Source of the DNA: Larix sibirica
Taxonomy: Eukaryota > Streptophyta > Pinopsida > Pinales > Pinaceae
Reading direction: 5' to 3'
Assembly (NCBI GenBank): GCA_004151065.3
Contig: NWUY0300024602.1
Location: 8,852 to 25,275, forward strand
Length of the DNA: 16,424 nt
The notes below the pieces were generated by a model. The model was not told where the DNA came from. It made no database searches and saw nothing but the letters and a program-made list of their open reading frames with translations. The position numbers were made by a program, and so were the translations under genes. Shown piece after piece: positions 8,698 to 16,424 of this stretch. The number at the start of each line of letters is the position of its first letter. Position 1 is the stretch's first letter.

Positions 8698-9430
8698 TGT
8701 TAAATTTTATAGCTCGGGATGTCTTCTACATAGGCTTGGTGTCTAGGCTTGTAGAAAGGGCCTACGTGACTATACTAGACATTAACTTTAGTGTTATAAG
8801 GTTAATGTGACTTTTTATTTAATTGGTGAGTGAAAATGATTTTTAAATTCATTTAGTGTAATTTGTCTCATCTTTTGACTTTGAAGAGACTAAGTCATTC
8901 GGAAGATGAAGAGACAAAGTCACTTGGAAGATGAAGTGACAAAGTCATTCTTTCAATTAACAAAAAGAGAATTCTAGGAGAGTTTAGACACATTCATGAG
9001 AGAGAGTTTTGGAGAGCCAAAGAGAGAAAAGGAGAGAAAAAGTTTGTAGCAAGGAGGAAGGGCGCTAAAGAGTGTTTGCACAAGTTCCGAGGAAAACAAC
9101 CATCATTTATTGTAGCAGAGAGGAGGCCATGCAGGCATGATTTTCAAGGTAAATGTACAATTGGGAGGTACAATGTATTGGGCACTGTTTCTGAGGTAGG
9201 AAGGAGTTGTTACAATTAGAAGATACAGGTTGTATAGGTCGTACCATCAGCTGGGCATTGAAATCGAGGAGGCCGTACAGGCCATATTGTTGTTTGGGCA
9301 TTGTTTTCAAGGTTTGTTGTTGAAAGTACAGACCGTACAGGTGCATATATGTTGAGTTGTATTACTGTAAATTTATAGTTTCTTTGTGGGATGATTATTA
9401 ATAAAATTTCTCTCTTGTGACTAGTTTTCC
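8698..9430 (+). mobile_element. LTR-like retroelement debris, possibly a solo LTR
   Basis: The stretch begins near tgttaaattttatagctc, contains a purine-rich leader-like segment (about 8960-9090, gagagagagttttggag, then aaaggagagaaaaagtttg) and ends near an aataaaa signal at 9399-9405 followed by pyrimidine-rich DNA. This order resembles the R/U5 part of plant Copia-type long terminal repeats. Between 9140 and 9345 short phrases such as gggcattg and gtacagg recur in degenerate form. No primer-binding site, gag or pol sequence follows, and no target-site duplication was identified, so both ends and the solo-LTR reading are tentative. Confidence 0.3.
8883..8957. repeat. Tandem triplication, 25-bp unit
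   Basis: Units at 8883-8907, 8908-8932 and 8933-8957 share gaagagacaaagtcattcgg with small changes; the third copy decays at its right end. The array lies inside the LTR-like stretch. Confidence 0.88.
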
Positions 9431-9759
9431 CTTTGTTTTTTTTTTTTAGTTTTTCATAGGCATTGCCCATAAAATCTCTGTGTTAAGTGTGTATTTGAAT
9501 ACTTGTTCATTGTTCATTTATTTCTGCTGCAAAGGTTAGTCATTTGTATTTCTGCTCATAAAATACACTTGAAAGTCTTTGGTTTAAATGCATTATTGTT
9601 GAAGTTTTATTGGAGACATAAATAAGAGTTTGGCCTAGTGTTTGACGAAATCCCTACAAGAGTGAATCTAGTTTGTAGGCAAAACTTCAACAAAACGTTG
9701 CTTCTTATCCAGATCAAGATACAAATTCATGAGATCTTTTCATTACACCATTTATAGAT
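9431..9759. other. No gene recognised; flank of the LINE relic
   Basis: T-rich sequence with no usable long frame. A 12-base poly-T run lies near 9438-9449. The part nearest 9759 may be the decayed downstream portion of the minus-strand LINE, past its zinc-knuckle tail, but no reverse transcriptase or endonuclease motif can be read. Confidence 0.4.
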
Positions 9760-10450
9760 TCAAATATGGCTACCTTCTACATTGGAAGAATCCCTTGATG
9801 AATCTCTTTTTCTTAGATCTACATAGATATCTTCAAATCCACATTTTGTTTCCAAATTTTCTACGACAGAATCATTGGAGTTCGAGGGAACATATGGTTG
9901 CCAGCTTCTGGATTTGGAAGGATGAACTTTTTTGTTTTTTGAATGAACTTTAGATTGAGGGCAAGAGTCTTGGAGCTGTGTTTGTTTGGAGATACTGCAA
10001 CGAAAAAGTAGTGTTTTCATAGTTCAATATCTGAGTCCACTTCATATTTCCTTGTTTTAAAATTAACTTATCTGTTAGACCTTTATTAAGGTCAATCTCC
10101 ATGCAAACATGAGCATAAGTAAACACCCTCGTTTCTCCTTGCTTAGAATAAGTTTTTAGATCCTTCCCAATAAATTCCCAATACCTTCAAAGAATGGAGG
10201 ATGCTAAAAATGAAGGGGTAGATTGGGAAGATGAACCCAAACAGTTTGGAGACCACCTTTGTGTTTGGGTCGAAATTGGGAAACCATGGAGTTATAAAAA
10301 GCCTTCATCTTCCCCAAAACCATGGTTCCCCATTAATAACTTTTTGATGGTCTTCCTTAGTTGTCTATTGAACAATAAAAATACTTCATTTAGGGCTTAA
10401 ATTTAGGCAAGATGGAATTATCACATGCCAAATATACCTAAGAGGTCATA
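9760..10450 (-). mobile_element. Decayed LINE ORF1: DUF4283 domain plus zinc knuckle
   Basis: On the minus strand the hallmarks of the plant LINE ORF1 protein appear in order, split over frames. TTKEDHQKVINGEPWFWG comes first (about 10370-10310), then KAFYNSMVSQFRPKHKGGLQ, TVWVHLPNLPLHF and FFEGIGNLLGR. After a frameshift near 10080 follow TYAHVCMEIDLNKGL and GNMKWTQILNYENTT. A second shift leads into FRCSISKQTQLQDSCPQSK (about 10005-9949). These match the usual order of DUF4283 followed by a CX2CX4HX4C zinc knuckle, an RNA-binding nucleocapsid-like protein. At least two in-frame stops and three shifts make it a pseudogene. In the knuckle the second Cys is Ser and the His is lost, so zinc binding is destroyed. 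No ORF2 (endonuclease/reverse transcriptase) is seen at lower coordinates, so the copy is truncated or interrupted. The plus-strand frame over 10194-10400 is a shadow. Confidence 0.8.
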
Positions 10451-10539
10451 GTAGGCTGTGGAGTGGACAATTTAGCATATGGAATCAAGGTTTGGAAAGT
10501 CAAATTTGTTAAAAACAAGTCTAAACATAACCACTCAAA

Positions 10540-10620
10540 TTAGGGTTTTGGGTGAATAAAATAGTAAGGCGAGTTAGGGTTTTGGGTAAATAAAATAGTA
10601 AGGTGAGTTCGGTTTTTGGG
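10540..10620. repeat. Tandem repeat, 34-bp unit with telomere-like start
   Basis: Two full copies (10540-10573 and 10574-10607) begin ttagggttttgggt and contain aataaaatagtaagg. A third partial copy starts at 10608 (ttcggtttttggg). The TTAGGGTTTTGGG phrase resembles plant telomere wording (TTTAGGG), but the unit is too long and A-rich to be interstitial telomere. Confidence 0.9.
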
Positions 10621-10797
10621 AAAGTCAATGTAGGGTTTAAACATAAGATAATTTTAGAACCTCTTACTCATGGAATCTTCCACCTAGTTACCACATGTCA
10701 ACTTTGAAGAAGAATGATTAACTTGCTTAACCTTGCTCTTGACTCATCACCCTTCCATTAATTGGAACTGAGAAATCACTTGGCCACTACATGCTTG

Positions 10798-10869
10798 GAA
10801 CCATTAGAACCATGTATCGGCCATAGAAACTGCGAACCATTAGAACCATGTATCGGCCATAGAAACTGC
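10798..10869. repeat. Exact tandem duplication, 36-bp unit
   Basis: Copies at 10798-10833 and 10834-10869 are identical (gaaccattagaaccatgtat then cggccatagaaactgc). Within the unit the word gaaccat/agaaccat also occurs twice, a likely seed for slippage. Perfect identity suggests a young event or an assembly artefact. Confidence 0.96.
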
Positions 10870-12687
10870 TAATTATAAACATGCCCAAAAAACATGTTTT
10901 CTCCAAAAAGCAAAAAGCAATAAAGATTGATCTTGAAGGGAGGTAGTATTAAGCTATCTTTTGCAAAAAGTAGAAAGCAAAAGTGATTTCATTGGACTTG
11001 CCTTTTTACAAGGAGGATGAATATATGAACATCACTGTCATGTGGGCCCTCAGTCTCGGGCTCTTGAAAAAGGCAATTTGCTAAGAATAGTAGTTTTCTT
11101 GAACTTTGGTGAAAGTGACTTTGAATCAGGTTTTGATCATTGCGAATTTTTGGATGCACTTGCAATGGAACCAACTTGATTTAATCTTGTTGGATCTTAA
11201 CCTTCTAGTAGCGTAAGCATAATTGGGGTTTAACAATGGTGACTCAAGGTGATGACATTCCCCTATGGGGTGTTGAGAACCACTATATCTCTGAACTCCG
11301 ATGCTCTAAAAATGGTACATGGAAACTTGGCTTGTATTTAAGGTGCTTGTCCATTGGGAAACAAATTCAACTACATGGTATCTTGGTTCCTCAACTAGTA
11401 TGGCTGCTCATTTGTAACCCATCCAATAAGTACTCGCCTCCCATTGGAAAAATGAGTTGAAATTGACAGTTGGGAGAAAGCCACTTTGTTAAATGCCAAT
11501 GATGAAAACACTTGCTAGGTGTGTAGATACCCACTAAAGATTCTAATGGGCTCTAAGTTATGAGCACAACCCATGGGTGTGGAAAATGATTTAAAGTTGA
11601 ACACCAATGAAGCTCATCCAATCAAGAGCCAGTGATTCTTATTCTTATCATATGTGAGGTGGTTGCCAATAGGCTATAATTATTGTCAAGGCACTTTGGC
11701 TTATGTGTCAAACCTCAATTGATGTGTTGGAGTCTATGAGGAGTGATTTGCTAGGAGGGAGGCAATGATGGAAACCTTTCCCCTAGCACGAAACAAAAAA
11801 TCATGCAGTATAACCACATGGTGTCATGTCCCCAGAGTTGGATGTGGCAATGACTACTAGCAAGGGTTGACTCAATGCAGGACATTAAGAGACAAGAAAA
11901 TAGTATGACTCAAAACTCCTATTGTCTCTTCAACACTATGTATGCCTAGTAGACTCAATATTGGACCCAAGACAATGCAATATAAGGAATAATAGACATA
12001 CTAGTCTTTCAAAAACTAAGCATTTCTCGTGTGATGTCAGATTTAGCAATTTCGACTCAAGGCAACAATATTTGGCTGAAAAGGAAAGGTAACAAGAAAA
12101 ATAAGGGGCCTATGACTATTCATGCAAGTGCAAAATGATTTATTATACTTTAAGACTCAAGAAATTAGACCTAAAGCAAACCTAAAGTAGAAATAAATAA
12201 TATAACAACAATCTGAAGATGAAAGCAGTAAGCTGGAAATGACAAATCAGCAAAAGGAAACGGCAAAAATTGATGATAGCTACCCTATAGAACCCTAAAA
12301 AGAAATTGTATCCTCTTTTTTTGAGTTTTCTTGCTCTTTTTGTATGAGTCTGAAAGCTCTTATTTTGGAACTTCATTAGATTTGTTGCAATCAATCAACA
12401 AACTCAAATGATAAATACAACCATGTAGACAAATGATTGATTTTGCGGGAAAAATCAATATGGTCAACCCTCCAATGTAACCAATCTTGAAGTCTTATAA
12501 GATGGATAGTTTTAATCACGTGCATAGTGGTCAAGCAACCAATTAAGTTTGCTGGCTGAATCTTTAGAACATGGTCCTTCACTAGTGATAAAAAGGAAAG
12601 TAGAAGAGTCAACTCTCTTCTAGTCTACCTTGAACACCACCATCATCCTCAACTCATCGAATCATTACTCTTCTTGATATTTGAGCA
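10870..12687. other. Gene-free stretch, no element identified
   Basis: Open frames here do not exceed about 75 codons on either strand, and none shows a domain, signal or splice context I recognise. The composition is less A/T-rich than at the window's left end, which may reflect old retroelement DNA, but I find no gag, protease, integrase or reverse transcriptase motif. Confidence 0.5.
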
Positions 12688-12803
12688 ATGATTAGCTTGG
12701 AAATCTTCTCAAGGAACAAAACCTGAATGTGGGATTATTGATAGAATGATCAGCCTAAAAATCTTCTCAAGGAACAAAATCTGAATGTGGGATTATTGAC
12801 AAA
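12688..12803. repeat. Tandem duplication, 58-bp unit
   Basis: Copies at 12688-12745 and 12746-12803 share atcttctcaaggaacaaaa followed by ctgaatgtgggattattga. They differ mainly at the left end (atgattagcttggaa versus atgatcagcctaaaa). Confidence 0.94.
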
Positions 12804-14777
12804 CTTTGACAAAGATCATGTTTTGGTTGAATCAAAAGTTTTTCCCTTTATTGCAATGGTATCTCATCGAACTGTTCATGGATCATCGCTAGGATATGTG
12901 GGCAAACTCTCTTGTTGACTCTCTTTTGCATGGCTGATTTATTGCTTCTACTTTTGAAACTTATCATCATTATAGAAACCTATTAACCCACTTGCAAACT
13001 AATACTTTCTACCACCCCATTGAAATTTTGATTGAAAGCACATGTGAACACCCATGCAAATATGGGGGTAACACTCTCCAAGAGAGATAAATCTATCCAA
13101 CTTTCAACTACTTGTCTTAATGTGCAAGGTGTGCGTTGTTGCCTTATCCCACACATAGGTGAGAACAATCTCAAGTCATTGGTGCGACCTTAGGGGCAAG
13201 TCTTGAGTGCAACCACAACGTTCAACTCCTCTCTTTAGGCCAATTCCTAAACAAAGCCAAGGGAGGTAGACCTTAAAAAATCTAAGGCTGGATGTTGTTA
13301 AAGCGACTTAGGAGTTAATTACGAAAACTAGTTAACTTTTAGAGACTTCACACTTTTAAAAAAGGAAATAGATCTAAGCTAAACAAGGAAATCAACACAA
13401 CTACTTAGATATACGGCTTCAAGAAGGAAACTTGAAATAGCAAGATGTGATTACAAACTCAATATTATCAAAATAAACCAGTGCCTTGAGAGCCAAACTA
13501 TGATATGAGTTAGTTGATATGAAAAAACCTTAGGTCAAAATAACTTGCATACAACAATTAAATGAATACAAGAAAGAGCTAGCATGAAGCAGTAAAGTAA
13601 ATGCCAAGTGAAATCCTTGCTTTGAAGGTTCCTTTTAAAAGCACCAATTGAAGTGTTATCTGGCTATAGTCGACGTCCATATAGTGATGGACAAAAAGGA
13701 GACTAAAAAAATTCTATGGTTAATTTAAATATACCAAAGTAAATGTGGCCTAATCTAGGTCAGTAAATTAGAAGTCCATGTTGATGAACTTAAAAAATAG
13801 CAAAAAATGAATCTAAACTAACTATGCCTAAATTTACAAGTGAATAGATGCATGCATGCAATGAACAAATGCAAAATTGACACGGGCAAGAAGGGGTAGT
13901 GAGAAACTATTGTTATAAGCCACTAATTTTCCAAGCTCCTAGTCCCCTTAGAGTTGCTTTCAATGTGCTTATTGTTGGTCCTTATGGCCAGGAGTCAAGC
14001 ATTGACAAGATGAGTCAAATTGCTGCCATTTAGGATTGTGTTTGCTGTCCAAAAACAATGAATTAGATTGGTGGACAACGAGTTAAAATTAGTAGTGAAT
14101 GCAGTTTTTCGATGCCTCAAAAAATGTGCCTTTACCTGCAAAACAAAAACAACTCAAAGACATATATCTAGGGGTTGATATAAGTGTTTGTAACATGCTA
14201 AATTATGATTGTTTAAAGAGTGGTCATCGAGCTGAAAGTGGCCAGAAGTGCACTGAAACACACTCAAAGGCAACTCACGAGGTACTAGTCTAAGTGGGCA
14301 ATTAGTCAAGGTTGACTATGCCACTTAGAAATGACTAGTACTTGCAAGATCTACTTGAATGATGTTATTTAGAACTTGATCTAGTATGCATGCATCTAAC
14401 AAATCTAGGATAGATATATTGTTTATAAAATAGATCTAGCTATGACATGTGTAAAACTAAGTTTTAAATTGAAGTAGATAAAGATGAGGGTTATAGAAGA
14501 TTTGTCGAAAGGTGCTTATTCAAGCTTTGAACAATGGAGTTTTTTTAGAGCTACAACGAGGTACTAGTCCACAGAAGCCAACAAGAGGAAGGGGTTTGCA
14601 AGGCTAACCGTAGTCTCTTTGATGGATGAGAACCTGCAAGACAAACAAATAACTAGAAAGAGATAGAATCTCCCTCCAAATGCTTCTTTTGGTGCAACTT
14701 GAAAGAGATGGTTAATACAAGCATAGACACAACTGAAAGTATGCTTACAATAAAGACCTCTCTTACAATCTGTGTAG
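12804..14777. other. Gene-free stretch, no element identified
   Basis: No convincing exon or transposon domain is seen. The longest frames are about 64-81 codons and look like chance. A 14-bp word, acgaggtactagtc, occurs at 14277-14290 and again at 14556-14569 with no wider similarity. A gatgcatgcatgca run lies near 13848-13861. Confidence 0.5.
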
Positions 14778-14975
14778 CAGGGGTGCCCGTACCTAGGCGT
14801 AGGGTACATGTGCCCATATCAGATACTTGTACTTGGGTACAGGTAAGAGATGTACCTTGTTGTACCCTTTCATGCTTCGTACTTGCTCCACATACTAGAG
14901 ACGTCGTAGTAAGAAATGAGGTACATACACCCTAAATGTTACGGTATACCTTGTGTTTGGGTACTTCGGGGGTAT
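14778..14975. repeat. Region rich in gtac/gggtac words, possible non-autonomous transposon
   Basis: Short words of the form gtacc, gggtac and ggtac recur in both orientations: gtacctaggcgtagggtac near 14789-14807, then acttgggtacagg at 14831-14843, ggtatacc near 14943 and tttgggtact near 14958. The region opens with caggggtgcccg at 14778, similar to the CAGGGGTG ends of hAT transposons, but no matching inverted end or 8-bp target duplication was found. The plus-strand frame over 14699-14935 is likely chance. Confidence 0.35.
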
Positions 14976-16360
14976 AGTCGACTTAGCAAAAGGAAAATCT
15001 GGTAGTGTTGAGGGAAAAAAGTTGTTGTTTTATTGAAATATAAAAATGTGGGGCCCTTAATAAACCTAAACGCTATTCTTATCTTGGATAATCTCTTGAG
15101 TCTTCCTTAAGTTTGGTCTTTAGGGGTCGCATTCTTGGCGACAAGACTAGAGATTCAACCAGACAAAGGGCTTCATGAAGTATAGGTTGCTGATGGATAT
15201 CGTTGGTTGGTTAACAAGCCTATGCTTAATGTAAGTATAAATAAAATATGGGGAATCTTGTCTAAGCAAAAGTTTTACATGTACATACTATAGACTTAAG
15301 GCTATATGGAAGTCTCTCCCAAAGCTTAAAAAAGGATTGATTTGCATGTTTGGTGCTTGCCAACCTAGCTTTTGGGCAGCGTTTGGGGTGCCTTAGCCTA
15401 AATTCTTGTGTGTGAAATAGTTTAAACTATTAAACACTTGTTTTTGGTACTGTAACTTTAGCCAAGACAACATGGGAATGGGCCTTTAGGTTTTGTACCC
15501 AAATTTCTTTTTCCATCTCTTGGAAGGTTTCCCTTTTATGAGATAGACTTCCTTCGGCCATTAAGGTTAACACAACATGGTTGCTAATTAGAGGTTGCCC
15601 TTTTATGTTTCAAAATTACATTGTGATTGTTCATTGTTCAATAAAATCATGATTCATAATCCATGAACAAATTTGAAATATGCATGTGATATATAAACTT
15701 AGCTTATAACCTATAATAAGATCTAAGGTAAGCAATAGATCCTATCCTATTGGATAGCAATACCCCTTCTAAGGCTTAAAAGAGAAGCAAAAGAGAACTA
15801 GCTATCTATCAAACAACACATATTACTTCATACAATAAACATGCAAGACATTAGCATCTGCACAATAGGTACTCCTCTTGACCTCCAAAGTCTTCACTTT
15901 ATTCACACTATTTTGCAAATGAGAGATATACAATGCAATAGCTCTATCTCCAACCAATAACCAACAATGAAAAGAGAGGGGAGAGCTTGCTTAAATAACA
16001 AAATAGGAAGGGGGGCGAATTTCATGAAGTGGAGTGAATTGGAGTGTCATATGACACCTCATGGAGTTAACTAAAGTGTAATTTGATTCCTCATGAAGTT
16101 AACTAGAGCTTAAGGGGTCATCATGAGCCACCTAAGAGACAAGGAGGGGACAAATAGGGATTGCTTGAGATCAAATAAATCAAAATTGACACCTCACTCA
16201 AGGGGGGCGAATTAGGGAATATTCTCACAAAGGGGGAGGTCCTCGGGTTCACCAGTTAAGTCCAAGTCAAAGATTTTGAAAACAAACGGATGAGACGGAT
16301 AAGTGGAATAAGGCAAAGTATAGAATAAAGAGAGAGGGTATTGATCTAAGTTGCCAGGAA
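14976..16360. other. Gene-free stretch with small repeats
   Basis: No coding frame or RNA gene is recognised. The word aaggggggcgaatt occurs at 16008-16021 and 16200-16213. A cctcatgragttaactaragt phrase appears at about 16057 and again 32 bp later. Similar G-run/gaatt wording is common in plant dispersed repeats, so the right part may be retroelement-derived, but I cannot place boundaries. Confidence 0.45.
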
Positions 16361-16406
16361 ACTTGGGTACGGGGATGGGGACAGGTATCAGAACGGGGAT
16401 GGGGAC
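16361..16406 (+). repeat. G-rich repeat with quadruplex potential
   Basis: The phrase cggggatggggac occurs at 16370-16382 and 16394-16406, a 24-bp period. Four GGGG tracts (16371, 16377, 16395, 16401) plus a GGG at 16365 could form a G-quadruplex, with one long 14-nt loop. The leading acttgggtac also opens the repeat phrase at 14831, so the two places may share an ancestor. The element may continue past the window edge. Confidence 0.6.
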
Positions 16407-16424
16407 GCCACTTTTTGAAACAGG

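Noticed and set aside
10194-10400. Plus-strand 68-codon frame
   Set aside because: It lies antisense to the DUF4283 remnant on the minus strand, which has clear family hallmarks.
10540-10607. Interstitial telomere repeat
   Set aside because: Only one TTAGGG-like word per 34-bp unit; the remainder is A/T-rich and unrelated to telomere sequence.
1-16424. CRISPR array, prokaryotic operon, prophage or organelle insertion
   Set aside because: No regular repeat-spacer array, ribosome binding sites, dense coding or plastid/mitochondrial genes are seen; the short tandem arrays have only two or three head-to-tail copies without spacers.

Overview
This window looks like nuclear DNA from a seed plant with a large, repeat-rich genome. 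It is strongly A/T-rich and no frame stays open beyond 128 codons. Coding sequence is cut into short exons with GT-AG introns, and there are remains of plant-type LINE and SINE elements. Many short tandem duplications are scattered through it. One undetermined base (N, 4761) points to a draft assembly. The long introns and decayed transposons would suit a gymnosperm, but that is inference, since no diagnostic host gene is complete.

Layout: 1-3180 is gene-free, with an antisense tRNA-derived SINE (about 1340-1495), an 83-bp direct repeat at 1501 and 1874, opposed TC/AG microsatellites and two short tandem duplications. From 3910 down to 3180 on the minus strand lies the decayed remnant of an unrecognised protein with a glutamate-rich coiled coil. 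A second SINE (about 4694-4835) follows. The one convincing host gene starts near 5340 on the plus strand: TATA-like element, 5'UTR with a probable 193-nt intron, coding exon 1 (5768-5941), intron 1 (5942-7067, holding two tandem duplications) and coding exon 2 (7068-7149). Its first 85 residues carry a SUMO-interaction-like motif, but I cannot name the family.

From 7150 to the end no further exon can be identified with confidence. This stretch is either one very long intron (more than 9 kb) or includes intergenic DNA. It holds a purine/pyrimidine-alternating tract, a 46-bp triplication, an LTR-like stretch (about 8698-9430), a clearly recognisable antisense LINE ORF1 relic with a DUF4283 domain and a ruined zinc knuckle (10450-9760), more tandem duplications, a gtac-rich region and a G-rich end.

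There is no operon, CRISPR array or phage, and I see no new multi-gene system. The best leads are the SIM-bearing 5' gene fragment, the unidentified coiled-coil pseudogene and the unusual density of tandem duplications.
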